Positions 1 through 8,810 are shown, counted from the stretch's first letter. The stretch is DNA of 64,000 nucleotides from Bacteroides sedimenti (GCF_040365225.1 NZ_AP028055.1:1488001-1552000); one strand, 5' to 3'. Translations and numbers: made by a program. Notes: generated by a model from the sequence alone, not told the origin.

Positions 1-29
1 ATAAACTTTTAATAAATCAAATATTTTCA

Positions 30-37
30 TAGCTTTG
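30..37 (+). promoter_or_regulatory. Putative -7 promoter box (TAGCTTTG)
   Basis: TAGCTTTG matches the Bacteroidetes -7 consensus TAnnTTTG and lies 44 nt before the ATG of the thioredoxin-fold gene at 82. No clear -33 element was identified. The match is to consensus only. Confidence 0.5.
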
Positions 38-81
38 CCAAACAACATTGAATACATAAACTGATAAAAATCTATTGCCAT

Positions 82-1623
82 ATGACTAAACATCTTTTCT
101 ATTTACGGTTTGTCTTGATAATCCTGATATTCAACCTGCTGTTTTCATCAGAAGCAATGGCTGGCAACAAACTCCCAAACCCAGTGATTAAAGCAGGTTC
201 AGCCAAATTATCCTGCAGCATCAGCAAACAGAAACCATCCAAAGACGGTGAAAAATTAATTGCTGAAATCACGGTTTACAATCCCATAACCGGCGAATGC
301 AGTTATAAAACTACCCTGGATAAGGAGAATCGGTTTTCTATCAATGTTCCACTTCAAAGCAGCAAGGCTATAGCTATCTTAAATATCAGTTCAGAAACAA
401 TGTACTATTGCATTTTCGCTATTGGTTTAGAGCAGGAGAAAGAGACACAAATCAACATCTCTTTTGACGATAAAGATAAGATGAAAATCAGTGCCAAAGG
501 GGAGCTTGATTTATCTGCCAATGAGATGACGAAAATGTGTGAGGCTCTTAACTTGTTTGAAATGCATCATGATTCACTGGTTGATTTTCATAAAATGACA
601 CCCAAAGAATTTGCTGATTATAATCTAAACAATAACCTTAAAAAAAGGATGAGCATCGCAATGGACTCCATTGTCCTTTCTGAAAGAATAAAAAACAACC
701 TTAAAAATTCATTCAATCTGCGTTTTTTGAAAGGAAGGCTTTTCTACTATAAAGAGTGTGCGGAAGAGAGCTTTGAGAGGGCGAATAATGGAGCTCTTGC
801 CGATTATAAGGCTGTGGAGCCCGACAAAGAGTATTATTCATTCCTCAGAAAATACAACCTGAACGACCCTCAATATCTATATTGCTACTCTTATCACGAT
901 TTCATGAAGGCTTTTTTAGTCATAAAAGCATTCAACATTCCCAAGATAGGCAATACACCCGTCGAGGAATGGCTCAAAGGAGTAAAAAATTCTGTTAAGA
1001 ATGTGGTTGGATTCAATTCGGGTATGTTTTATGATATGCTTGCGGCAAATGCATACGACCAACAGATGAGCTACGGAACTGAAGCGCTGACCAATAAACA
1101 GCTTGCAAACATCAGAAATTACTTTATAGCCAACAAAAAAGCCATTGGAGATATTATACTGAAGAAGAATGAAGAGACTGCAAAAACCCTCGAAAGCAAC
1201 AAGGACTTAAAAGTGAATAAGACCCCTGTTGTGGCAAAAGAGAAGCTGATGGAGGCCATCATAGCCAAGTACAAAGGGAAAGTGGTGATGGTTGATTTCT
1301 GGGCTACATGGTGCGGTCCGTGTATGAATGCTTTTAAAGAGATGAAGCCGTTAAAAAAAGAGCTGAAAGGTAAAGATGTGGTTTTTGTTTATATCACGAG
1401 TGCCAGTTCTCCGAAAGAGAGCTGGGAAGGGCAGATAAAACAAATAGGAGGCGAACACTATTACCTGACAAAAGACGAAATGAACTATTTACGGGAGAAT
1501 CTTGATTTTGGCGGAATACCCACTTACCTCATCTACGACACAAATGGAACATTGAAAAACAAGGTCACCGGTTTTCCCGGCAATAACAGTATACTGGACA
1601 TGATAAGTTCGGAATTGCCTTAG
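82..1623 (+). CDS. Secreted TlpA-like thioredoxin-fold protein
   Basis: The 513-residue protein starts with a hydrophobic signal sequence (about residues 8-27, ending AMA), so it should act in the periplasm. The first 350 residues are a lysine- and asparagine-rich region with no catalytic motif I recognise, resembling the N-terminal part of Bacteroides DUF4369/TlpA-type proteins. The C-terminal domain (about 385-510) is a thioredoxin fold with WCGPC at 410-414 after VVMVDFWAT, and a cis-Pro context GGIPTYLIYD. Such proteins usually reduce or isomerise disulfides; the substrate is not evident. It is monocistronic, with its own -7 box upstream. Confidence 0.85.
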   Translation: MTKHLFYLRFVLIILIFNLLFSSEAMAGNKLPNPVIKAGSAKLSCSISKQKPSKDGEKLIAEITVYNPITGECSYKTTLDKENRFSINVPLQSSKAIAILNISSETMYYCIFAIGLEQEKETQINISFDDKDKMKISAKGELDLSANEMTKMCEALNLFEMHHDSLVDFHKMTPKEFADYNLNNNLKKRMSIAMDSIVLSERIKNNLKNSFNLRFLKGRLFYYKECAEESFERANNGALADYKAVEPDKEYYSFLRKYNLNDPQYLYCYSYHDFMKAFLVIKAFNIPKIGNTPVEEWLKGVKNSVKNVVGFNSGMFYDMLAANAYDQQMSYGTEALTNKQLANIRNYFIANKKAIGDIILKKNEETAKTLESNKDLKVNKTPVVAKEKLMEAIIAKYKGKVVMVDFWATWCGPCMNAFKEMKPLKKELKGKDVVFVYITSASSPKESWEGQIKQIGGEHYYLTKDEMNYLRENLDFGGIPTYLIYDTNGTLKNKVTGFPGNNSILDMISSELP

Positions 1624-1737
1624 AGTTTGCGGCATTCAGCCGGCAAGGTGGAAAATAGAAATGGAGTTGCTCCAACCGTTAGGACAACCTCTGAAAAAAG
1701 TATCTTTATCAAGTAATAATCTTTAAAAGCAAATACA

Positions 1738-1962
1738 ATGAAAACAGTTCTTTTATCTGCATTGGAAAATAGCTTCCAGGCAAGCGTTCTGCGGGATGTA
1801 TTAAGTAATGAGGGTATAGAATCGTTCCTCAGAAACGAAACGTTATCTGGTATATTGGGCAATATTCCAAATTTCCAGATCGAGATATATGTTTTTGAAG
1901 ATGATTATGAAAAAGCAAGCGAAATCCTTAAAAACGCATTTCCGCAATTAGTGGGAGAATAA
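1738..1962 (+). CDS. DUF2007 domain small protein
   Basis: This 74-residue soluble protein matches the DUF2007 (putative signal transducing protein) pattern: an opening beta strand (KTVLLSA), a helix with FQASVLRDVLSNEGIESFLRN, then a strand IEIYVFEDDYEKASEIL. The family has a ferredoxin-like fold resembling ACT/PII modules; its ligand is unknown. There is no signal peptide or membrane segment. It stands alone, with a weak -7-like TATCTTTA about 35 nt upstream and a strong hairpin directly downstream. Confidence 0.8.
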   Translation: MKTVLLSALENSFQASVLRDVLSNEGIESFLRNETLSGILGNIPNFQIEIYVFEDDYEKASEILKNAFPQLVGE

Positions 1963-1984
1963 CGTCCTCTCTGAAATATAAGTA

Positions 1985-2037
1985 ATCAAAAGAGCGATTT
2001 TCAAACCACAATACAGTTTGAAAATGGCTCTTTTGAT
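1985..2037. terminator. Strong hairpin, probable bidirectional terminator
   Basis: The arms ATCAAAAGAGC (1985-1995) plus ATTTTCAAAC (1997-2006) pair with GTTTGAAAAT (2016-2025) plus GCTCTTTTGAT (2027-2037), leaving one G/G mismatch and a 9-nt loop. It lies between the convergent DUF2007 gene and phoH. Confidence 0.8.
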
Positions 2038-2112
2038 TTCGATATTACAGTCTATAATCGTAAGATTGGAGCAACTATCGCACCTCATCATCATCAAAGA
2101 TGCAGTTATTCA

Positions 2113-3438
2113 CTACATCAAATGGCTGGCCAGCTCGCTCAGCGCACTACGTTCGCCTTTAACCAAGTTGACGTGCGCAAAGATGTTCTGTCCCTTCATG
2201 CGGTCTATCATGTAAACCAGGCCGTTCGACTGGCTATCCAGGTACGGATGGTCAATCTGCTGAATGTCTCCGGTGAAAATCATCTTGGTTCCTTCGCCGG
2301 CACGGGTAATGATGGTCTTCATCTCGTGCGGAGTAAGGTTCTGTGCCTCGTCGATGATGCAGTAGGTTTCAGACAAGCTTCGGCCACGGATAAAGGCCAA
2401 CGCCTCAATAACAAGCTGACCACTCTTCTGCATATCGTCCAGCCGCCTCACTTCTGTGGAGGTCGGAGAAAACTGATGTTTGATCACATTCAGGTTATCA
2501 AAGAGCGGTTGCATGTAAGGTGCCACCTTGGCAGCAGTATCGCCGGGCAGGAAGCCCAAGTCTTTATTAGAGAGCGCTACGATGGGGCGTGCCAGCAAAA
2601 TCTGTTTGTAGTCGTTCATACAGCTCAGGGCGGCAGCCAGCGCAAGCAAAGTCTTTCCAGTACCGGCTTTCCCCGTAAGTGCTACCAGCTTTACATCGGG
2701 GTCGGTCAGTATTTCGAATGCAAAGCTCTGCTCGGCATTACGCGGTTCAATGCCGTAATGTTTCGCCTTACCTACCCTGTGAACAGTGTGTGTTAAAGGA
2801 TTGTAGCGCACCAGCACACTATTGCGTTCGCTCTTCATCACGAAGCATTCGTTGGGATGAAGCACATTCTTGAAATCCAGATCATTAATATCAACCCCTT
2901 CCTTAGAGGAGTATATCTTATCAATCAGTTCAGCTGGTACACCATCGAATATTTCATTCGATTTCTCAAAAATATCGATATTCACCACCTTGTCATTGAT
3001 GTAGTCCTCACATAACACACCGATGGAACGGGCTTTCATGCGTAGATTCACGTCCTTTGTCACCAGGATCGTTTTCATCTTGGGATGCTTCCTTGTAAGA
3101 ACCTCGGCAGCAGAAAGAATTTCATGGTCGGCCTGCCTTTCAGGAAACGATTTGCGCACAATCTCCGACTCCACTCCTCCGGTAATAATGAAGAGCCTTC
3201 CCATCCCCTCGCCCAGCGAGGCTCCTTTGGTGAAAAGCTTATCATCGGTAATCAGGTCGAGCTCGCGAACAAACTCGCGGGCATTGAAATTGATTTCACT
3301 GTTTCCTTTCTTGAACTTATCTAATTCTTCGAGAACCACTATTGGAAGGTAAATATCATTCTCCTGGAAACTTGTCAAGCAGTCATGGTCGTGTAGGATA
3401 ACATTGGTATCTAAAACGAAATTTTTCTTTGTTCCCAT
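2113..3438 (-). CDS. phoH: PhoH family ATPase with N-terminal PIN domain
   Basis: This 441-residue protein fuses an N-terminal PIN nuclease domain (about 1-150; FVLDTNVILHD and VVLEELDKFKKG carry acidic residues) to a C-terminal PhoH P-loop domain. Walker A GKAGTGKT is at 256-263 and Walker B is CIIDEAQN further on. PIN-PhoH proteins (PhoH2 type) couple RNA unwinding or translocation to ribonuclease activity and act in the cytoplasm. The length is normal for the family. It is monocistronic and convergent with the DUF2007 gene. Long ORFs on the opposite strand here are shadows. Confidence 0.93.
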   Translation of the reverse strand: MGTKKNFVLDTNVILHDHDCLTSFQENDIYLPIVVLEELDKFKKGNSEINFNAREFVRELDLITDDKLFTKGASLGEGMGRLFIITGGVESEIVRKSFPERQADHEILSAAEVLTRKHPKMKTILVTKDVNLRMKARSIGVLCEDYINDKVVNIDIFEKSNEIFDGVPAELIDKIYSSKEGVDINDLDFKNVLHPNECFVMKSERNSVLVRYNPLTHTVHRVGKAKHYGIEPRNAEQSFAFEILTDPDVKLVALTGKAGTGKTLLALAAALSCMNDYKQILLARPIVALSNKDLGFLPGDTAAKVAPYMQPLFDNLNVIKHQFSPTSTEVRRLDDMQKSGQLVIEALAFIRGRSLSETYCIIDEAQNLTPHEMKTIITRAGEGTKMIFTGDIQQIDHPYLDSQSNGLVYMIDRMKGQNIFAHVNLVKGERSALSELASHLM

Positions 3439-3530
3439 AATTTTTAGATTTTAAATGTTGATATTTGCACCTAATATAACAATTAATGAGATACGAAATA
3501 TCACTTCGCATCTATTTTTTTCGAAAATAA

Positions 3531-4820
3531 ATGAATTATCAAGAGACACTCAATTATCTGTATGAAAGCACTCCGATGTTTCAACAGGTTGGGAAATCAG
3601 CTTATAAAGAAGGGCTTAGCAATACCCTTGCATTAGATGAACATTTTAATCATCCGCATAACAATTTCAAGACAATCCATGTAGCGGGCACCAATGGAAA
3701 GGGGTCATGCTCGCACACGCTTGCCGCCATTCTTCAATCGGCCGGATACAGGGTAGGCCTTTATACCTCTCCTCACTTGGTTGATTTCCGCGAACGGATA
3801 CGGGTAAACGGAACTCCTGTTTCCGAAGAATACGTGGTAAACTTCGTGGAGCGGGAACGATGCTTCTTCGAACCGCTTGCTCCCTCCTTCTTCGAACTGA
3901 CCACAGCGCTTGCCTTCAACTATTTTTCACAGCAGAAAGTAGATGTGGCAATCATTGAAGTGGGACTGGGCGGACGGCTGGACTGCACCAACATTATCCA
4001 TCCCGACCTGAGCATTATCACCAATATCAGCTTTGACCACACCCAGTTTCTTGGAAACACGCTGGCATTGATTGCGGCAGAAAAGGCGGGTATCATGAAA
4101 GAGGGCATTCCGGTGGTTGTTGGAGAGACGACCAACGAAACCAAACCGGTATTCATCAACAAAGCCAAGGAGGCGAAAGCACCGCTTTTCTTTGCGGAAG
4201 AGGAGCAACTGCTTCAAGGGTACGAGATGGATGAAAGCGGATTCTGGCACTACCACACTGCCGACTATCCCGAACTGACAGGGGAACTTGGCGGATTGTG
4301 CCAGCTGAAGAACAGCAACACCATTCTGCTGGCCGTGAAACTGTTGAAGCAAGCGGGCTACCAAATTGCTCCGGAGGCGATTGAAGCGGGCTTCTCGAAG
4401 GTATGCGAACTAACAGGACTGATGGGACGCTGGCAAAGGTTGGGAAGCGCACCCACTATTGTGTGCGACACCGGTCACAACGTGGGCGGAATGACTTACA
4501 TTGCCGAGCAGCTACGCCGGCAGAAGTACGAGAAACTGCACATAGTAATGGGGATGGTGAATGATAAAGACATCAGCGGTGTGCTGGCGTTACTGCCCAA
4601 AGAGGCGGTGTACTACTTTACCAAAGCCAGTGTGAAGAGGGCGCTACACGAAACGGAATTGAAGGAGTTGGCCGGCAAGGCGGGACTGAACGGCTCCACC
4701 TACCCCGACGTGCCTCAGGCTTTCGAAGCTGCCAAAGCAAATGCTTCTGAGAATGACTTTATCTTCGTGGGCGGAAGCAGCTTCATTGTAGCCGATTTGA
4801 TGACTTATCTAACGAAGTAA
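3531..4820 (+). CDS. folC: Bifunctional folylpolyglutamate synthase/dihydrofolate synthase
   Basis: This 429-residue Mur-ligase-family enzyme joins glutamate to dihydropteroate and then extends the gamma-glutamyl chain of folates using ATP. Visible motifs are the P-loop GTNGKGS at 53-59, the folylpolyglutamate signature VGLGGRLDCTN, the FDHTQFLG block and the C-terminal domain starting near WQRLG (about 300). The length is typical. It is divergent from phoH, with about 90 nt between the two start codons. Folate supply also matters for the FTCD step encoded at 58.1-59.8 kb, but the two genes are not linked. Confidence 0.95.
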   Translation: MNYQETLNYLYESTPMFQQVGKSAYKEGLSNTLALDEHFNHPHNNFKTIHVAGTNGKGSCSHTLAAILQSAGYRVGLYTSPHLVDFRERIRVNGTPVSEEYVVNFVERERCFFEPLAPSFFELTTALAFNYFSQQKVDVAIIEVGLGGRLDCTNIIHPDLSIITNISFDHTQFLGNTLALIAAEKAGIMKEGIPVVVGETTNETKPVFINKAKEAKAPLFFAEEEQLLQGYEMDESGFWHYHTADYPELTGELGGLCQLKNSNTILLAVKLLKQAGYQIAPEAIEAGFSKVCELTGLMGRWQRLGSAPTIVCDTGHNVGGMTYIAEQLRRQKYEKLHIVMGMVNDKDISGVLALLPKEAVYYFTKASVKRALHETELKELAGKAGLNGSTYPDVPQAFEAAKANASENDFIFVGGSSFIVADLMTYLTK

Positions 4821-5098
4821 TAGAAGCTGAGGGTTATTTTTCTTCAATGCAAGCGACTCAGCTCTACTTTTGCCTAGAAAAATAAAGATGAAAGCATCAG
4901 AGCTGCCCACTCCCCCACTTGAAGAAAATCCAGTGGAGCACTTCTAAAGTGCGTCGTGCTATTCGATAACGTTTGAACTCTTAACGTTCAATATAATCAA
5001 GTTTTACGGAATGTAATTAAAAAGATAAGCTCGCTTCTTACAAGTGAAATCCTATTAGAATAGACTCTCTAGTTTTGAGAATTAGTATATATGAGATG
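4821..5098. other. Convergent intergenic region between folC and the Fic gene
   Basis: I see no gene here. A weak stem AGCTGAG (4825-4831)/CTCAGCT (4857-4863) just after folC could terminate it. A small CACTTCTAAAGTG palindrome is at 4939-4951. The rest is unstructured AT-rich DNA leading into the TTTGCGGAGAAT repeats at 5099. Confidence 0.4.
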
Positions 5099-5165
5099 TT
5101 TGCGGAGAATAAAACGTACTTTTGCCGTATATTTTGCGGAGAATAGTCGCATTATTCTCCGCAAA
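5099..5165. repeat. TTTGCGGAGAAT repeat cluster downstream of Fic gene
   Basis: Two direct copies of TTTGCGGAGAAT (5099-5110, 5133-5144) face one inverted copy ATTCTCCGCAAA (5154-5165). The last two form a 12-bp inverted repeat with a 9-nt spacer. Positions 5125-5165 form a near-copy of 6278-6318, which lies just before the Fic start: the outer 15 bp at each end are identical. The Fic gene is therefore bracketed by direct repeats of about 41 bp. Confidence 0.85.
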
Positions 5166-5168
5166 CCA

Positions 5169-6272
5169 TTAAATAGTTAACTCATAATTGGTGCTTCGTC
5201 CCCCTTCGTCTGTTTTACGCAACACCCCTTTTGCCATCAAATCTTGTATATCACGCAACGCGGTATCGGGAGAACACTTGGTAATCTTGCCCCATTTTGA
5301 TGAAGTCAGTTTTCCTTCAAAACCATCCCAAAGCAGATTCACCATCTTAATTTGACGCTCGTTCATTGAGACGGAACGATGCACATCCCAGAATGCGGCT
5401 TTTTGCAGAACCGTTCCGACAGCTCTTTCCGTATCAAGCAATGCAGACTCCAGACAATCAAGAAACCATTCCAACCAACCGGTAATATCTAAACCGCCTT
5501 TCTGTGTTTTTTCTAATATCTCATAATAACCTCTGCGTTGTTTACGTATTTCGGCAGACATGCTGTAAAATCGATGGGGCATTTCATCGGCACGAGCTAA
5601 AAACAAATCGGATATTGTTCGGGATATTCGACCGTTTCCATCATCAAACGGATGGACAGTTACAAACCATAAATGAGCTATCGCAGCTTTCAGGACAGGA
5701 TCAATTTGCTGACTTTCGTTAGCCCAGTCCAGAAACAATTGCATCTGATAAGAAACATTGTCCGAATCGGGGGCTTGATAGTGTACTTTTTCCCTCCCCA
5801 TTGTTCCCGATATAACCTGCATCGGCTCTGAACCTTGCCTCCAATCGGCAACCGTTATTTTATACGCCCCACTGCGTCCCGTGGGAAACAAGGCTGCATG
5901 CCAGTTAAATAGGCGTTCGGCTGTCAATGGCTGCATATATTTTTGAGTAGCATCTATCATCACCTGTACCACCCCATCCACATAACGATCTACTTCAGGC
6001 AGTCCTTCTATCTCTATTCCTAAATGACGGGCCACAGAAGAGCGCACCTGATCGCTATTCAATATTTCCCCCTCTATTTCGGACGATGTTGTGATATCCG
6101 CCGTTAGCGCATCAAGCATTGCACTGTTTTGAAGATCAAAACCCAGCGTACTCATTTTGCCCACAAGCTGACCTTGTAAACTGCGGACTCTACCCAGTTT
6201 ATAGGATAGTTTTGCATAGTTCCAGGTAAAATTTGGCCATTCCTTTTGCTGCCAGATGTAGATTGCTCTCAT
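5169..6272 (-). CDS. Fic family AMP-transferase with DUF4172 N-terminus
   Basis: Fic enzymes usually transfer AMP from ATP to target-protein hydroxyls. This protein has the full catalytic motif HPFDDGNGRISR and an upstream inhibitory-helix motif SSEIEG, fitting (S/T)xxxE(G/N) of self-inhibited class II Fic proteins. The N-terminus (IWQQKEWPNF) matches DUF4172, and a winged-helix-like segment ends the protein (WGKITKCSPDTALRDIQDL). I chose the ATG at 6272 (367 aa), because the longer frame to 6326 runs through the repeat and GGAGA precedes this ATG. The gene is bracketed by TTTGCGGAGAAT repeats, suggesting autoregulation or cassette-like mobility. Its target is unknown. Confidence 0.9.
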   Translation of the reverse strand: MRAIYIWQQKEWPNFTWNYAKLSYKLGRVRSLQGQLVGKMSTLGFDLQNSAMLDALTADITTSSEIEGEILNSDQVRSSVARHLGIEIEGLPEVDRYVDGVVQVMIDATQKYMQPLTAERLFNWHAALFPTGRSGAYKITVADWRQGSEPMQVISGTMGREKVHYQAPDSDNVSYQMQLFLDWANESQQIDPVLKAAIAHLWFVTVHPFDDGNGRISRTISDLFLARADEMPHRFYSMSAEIRKQRRGYYEILEKTQKGGLDITGWLEWFLDCLESALLDTERAVGTVLQKAAFWDVHRSVSMNERQIKMVNLLWDGFEGKLTSSKWGKITKCSPDTALRDIQDLMAKGVLRKTDEGGRSTNYELTI

Positions 6273-6277
6273 ATTCT

Positions 6278-6318
6278 CCGTATATTTTGCGGTAAATATA
6301 CAAATTATTCTCCGCAAA
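6278..6318 (-). repeat. Upstream copy of the Fic-flanking 41-bp repeat, overlapping promoter/RBS
   Basis: Read on the minus strand, this copy starts TTTGCGGAGAAT (6307-6318) and ends CCGCAAAATATACGG (6278-6292). The following GAGAAT runs directly into the Fic ATG, so the repeat word doubles as a Shine-Dalgarno. It matches 5125-5165 at 30 of 30 outer positions, with 11 divergent central positions. It probably contains the promoter and operator. Confidence 0.75.
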
Positions 6319-6368
6319 AGAAACAACTGTCTGATTGATTATTATTAACGTCCATACAATAAAACAAA

Positions 6369-6422
6369 AACTCCCCTTACCCGATTGATTTTTTGAAAGA
6401 AAAAATTCGAGTAAGGGGAGTT
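6369..6422 (-). terminator. Rho-independent terminator of ridA
   Basis: AACTCCCCTTAC (6369-6380) pairs with GTAAGGGGAGTT (6411-6422). On the minus strand the stem is followed by TTTTGTTTTATTG, so it ends ridA transcription. The + side (GCTTTTTA) may also work for the opposite direction. Confidence 0.85.
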
Positions 6423-6439
6423 GCTTTTTATACCGATTC

Positions 6440-6817
6440 TTATTTCACGGCAATGCACTCAATCTCTACCAATGCACTCTTAGGCAATTCCTTTACCGCC
6501 ACAGCCGAACGGGCAGGAAATGCACCTTCGAAATAGGTTGCATAAACCGCGTTCATTTCGGCAAAGAGTGACATATCGGCCAAGAAAACGGTGGTCTTCA
6601 CAATGTTTGCAGTGGTTAAACCTGCCTCTGACAAAATGTGCTTGATGTTTTCGAATGCCTGTTTGGTCTGTCCGGTAACACCACCCGGCACAAATTCACC
6701 CGTTGCACCATCCAATCCCAGCTGACCGGAAAGAAACACCATTCCATTCACTTCAATTGCCTGACTGTAAGGTCCGAGAGCTGCCGGAGCCTTTTCACTA
6801 AATATAACTTTCTTCAT
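6440..6817 (-). CDS. ridA: RidA family enamine/imine deaminase
   Basis: This 125-residue protein hydrolyses reactive 2-aminoacrylate-type enamines/imines produced by PLP dehydratases. The RidA signature is complete: GPYSQAI near 15-21, VFLSGQLG at 27-34, and the substrate-binding Arg103 in FPARSAV with Glu120 in VEIECIAVK (equivalent to E. coli Arg105 and Glu120). Members are cytosolic trimers. The length is normal. It is monocistronic with a terminator 18 nt downstream. Confidence 0.95.
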   Translation of the reverse strand: MKKVIFSEKAPAALGPYSQAIEVNGMVFLSGQLGLDGATGEFVPGGVTGQTKQAFENIKHILSEAGLTTANIVKTTVFLADMSLFAEMNAVYATYFEGAFPARSAVAVKELPKSALVEIECIAVK

Positions 6818-6952
6818 ACCTTCACATTTTTTAGTTATCTGAATAGGGGCGCAAGTTAAACATTCTTATTTTTTCGTGCAACTTTTTCTTTCTGTCGGCT
6901 CATCTTTTTGAGCGTTCTTAAAAAAATAGTTTCCTCCACATGCAGTATTTTG

Positions 6953-6960
6953 TATATTTG
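6953..6960 (+). promoter_or_regulatory. Putative -7 box (TATATTTG) of the ECF sigma operon
   Basis: TATATTTG fits TAnnTTTG and lies 30 nt before the ATG at 6991, giving a leader of about 20-25 nt. Confidence 0.6.
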
Positions 6961-6990
6961 TGCATTTACAGATAAACGCGCGTGGAGTTA

Positions 6991-7542
6991 ATGAGTGAAA
7001 TAGAGATGACAGAACGTTGCCGGGCTGGAGATAATATTGCCCGGAAGGAGCTCTATGAGCAATATGCCGGGCAGATGCTGGGTATATGCTACCGGTATGC
7101 CGGCGATCGGGATACAGCCCAGGACCTTCTGCACGACGGATTTGTAAAGGCATTCAGCTCATTTGATAAGTTCTCGTATCGCGGTGAAGGCTCACTGCGT
7201 GCATGGCTCAGCAGACTGATGGTTAATATTTCGCTTGACTACCTGCGCAAAAACGATATCAACCGCCAAATAATAACGTTTGAACAGTTGCCTGAAAATA
7301 TTGAGGAGCCAGAGGAAGAGGATATATCGCTGGTTCCGAAGCAGGTGCTGATGAAACTAATCTCCGAACTGCCCGATGGATATCGCACGGTGTTCAATCT
7401 GGCTGTTATGGAAGAGCTATCGCATAAAGAAATTGGCGAAAAACTGGGAATAAACGAACGTACCTCCTCGTCGCAGCTTTTCAGAGCCAAGAAACTTCTG
7501 GCAAAAAAGATAAACGAATATATCAGAGACAACAACCTATGA
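6991..7542 (+). CDS. ECF-type RNA polymerase sigma factor
   Basis: This 183-residue sigma-70 family ECF protein contains region 2 (LYEQYAGQMLGICYRYAGDRDTAQDLLHDGF, about 22-55) and region 4 (PDGYRTVFNLAVMEELSHKEIGEKLGI) with a helix-turn-helix. I chose the ATG at 6991 over a GTG at 6982: GGAG at 6984-6987 sits just upstream and the N-terminus then matches family length. The stop overlaps the next start by 4 nt, so the downstream membrane/beta-barrel protein is translationally coupled and is the obvious candidate regulator. Confidence 0.92.
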   Translation: MSEIEMTERCRAGDNIARKELYEQYAGQMLGICYRYAGDRDTAQDLLHDGFVKAFSSFDKFSYRGEGSLRAWLSRLMVNISLDYLRKNDINRQIITFEQLPENIEEPEEEDISLVPKQVLMKLISELPDGYRTVFNLAVMEELSHKEIGEKLGINERTSSSQLFRAKKLLAKKINEYIRDNNL

Positions 7543-8810
7543 AACAGGAAGAAGAAAAATGGGTATCCGCCCTGAGGAACAGCTTGGCTGAATACAAGGA
7601 ACCGCCAGCAGCTGACGGCTGGGAGAATCTGATGAAAGAGATCTCTCCCGCTCCCGTTGTGCCTCCCAAACGCTCCTACTTTATATATGCGGCAGCAGCG
7701 GCAATCATTCTGCTACTCCTTATCCCGGCTACATTCTTCCTGCTGAACGAATCGCCCGGAGGTGTGAAGAAATACAACCAATCTGCACAGAAAACAGAAA
7801 CGATACAAAGTCCTGTCACTAAACAAGCAGAAGAGAAAATTGCTCCAGCCTTGAAAGCAAACCGGATAAAAGAAAACATGTTGGCCATAAATAGTATGGT
7901 GAAGAGCACCGGTGCTGAGACAAAACGTGGGGTAATGATCGAAACGAAAAATCTTGCCGCCATTACAGAGAATGTATCTGAAGCCGATAAAGCGGCAGTA
8001 TCATCCGAAACTGAAAAACCTATAGTTATAGAGGAAAAGAAAGAGCAAAGAGACAAGCAACATAAGTCAACCGAGCAACAAAAAAGAGTCCAAAAGGGAA
8101 ATAGTGCAACGAAAAAAAGAAGTGAACAGAGCGCGGAAAGAGATCTCTTCAGCCGAAAAAGAATTGAAGGAGACCTTGCCATTGCTTTATATACAGGAAA
8201 CGGCAGCGGGTCGTCCAACCAAACGAGCTATATGCCCATGAGTACGGTAACAGCACTCTATGGCGATGCCCTTTTAATGGCGTATTACAGGAATTCGCAA
8301 CCTGTTGAATGGAAGCACAAACAACCTGTTTCTTTCGGACTGTCCGTTCGTAAAAAAATAACGGAACATCTGGCACTGGAAAGCGGAGCGACATATACCC
8401 GACTGGAATCGGAAGGAAGACGAACCGGTAGCTCATTGAGATACAATCAGACGCTGCATTACGTAGGCATACCACTAAGGTTGAACTACCTGATTCTGGA
8501 CAAGCGATTTGTGAGCCTTTACCTCTCCGGAGGGGGTATGGTGGAAAAGAGCGTATCGGGAAAGATGGACACTGAAACGGTTATTTCGGGTAATCTCATA
8601 AACAAAACGACAGAGGATGTAAATGTAAAACCGCTGCAATGGTCGGTTGGCGGTGCTATGGGAGTTCAGTTCAACGCCAATAAGCACTTCGGACTATTTG
8701 CCGAACCAGGTTTGATGTATTATTTCAGTGACGGATCAAAAGTAGAAACCATCCGCAAGGAGAGCCCACTCAACTTTAACCTGCAAATGGGGTTACGAAT
8801 GACATATTAA
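7539..8810 (+). CDS. Anti-sigma-like membrane protein with C-terminal beta-barrel domain
   Basis: The protein has 423 residues. Residues 1-45 are hydrophilic, 46-69 form one transmembrane helix (AAAAAIILLLLIPATFFLL), 70-205 are a low-complexity Lys/Glu/Gln-rich linker, and 240-423 look like an outer-membrane beta-barrel (alternating hydrophobic strands, ending LQMGLRMTY with terminal aromatic). It overlaps the ECF sigma gene by 4 nt. I infer that the cytoplasmic segment binds the sigma factor and the linker crosses the periplasm to a barrel, giving a single-chain envelope sensor. No canonical anti-sigma zinc motif is visible. Confidence 0.75.
   Translation: MKQEEEKWVSALRNSLAEYKEPPAADGWENLMKEISPAPVVPPKRSYFIYAAAAAIILLLLIPATFFLLNESPGGVKKYNQSAQKTETIQSPVTKQAEEKIAPALKANRIKENMLAINSMVKSTGAETKRGVMIETKNLAAITENVSEADKAAVSSETEKPIVIEEKKEQRDKQHKSTEQQKRVQKGNSATKKRSEQSAERDLFSRKRIEGDLAIALYTGNGSGSSNQTSYMPMSTVTALYGDALLMAYYRNSQPVEWKHKQPVSFGLSVRKKITEHLALESGATYTRLESEGRRTGSSLRYNQTLHYVGIPLRLNYLILDKRFVSLYLSGGGMVEKSVSGKMDTETVISGNLINKTTEDVNVKPLQWSVGGAMGVQFNANKHFGLFAEPGLMYYFSDGSKVETIRKESPLNFNLQMGLRMTY

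Noticed and set aside
2122..2796. A 224-codon + strand ORF opposite phoH
   Set aside because: It is fully antisense to a well-conserved PIN-PhoH gene, shows no family motif and has shadow composition.
4916..4951. A fifth 23-bp periodic array between folC and the Fic gene
   Set aside because: CACTT occurs only twice 23 bp apart and then stops, so it could be chance.
8149..8475. Minus-strand ORF inside the beta-barrel gene
   Set aside because: It overlaps a coupled sigma-operon gene completely and has no motif or start signals of its own.
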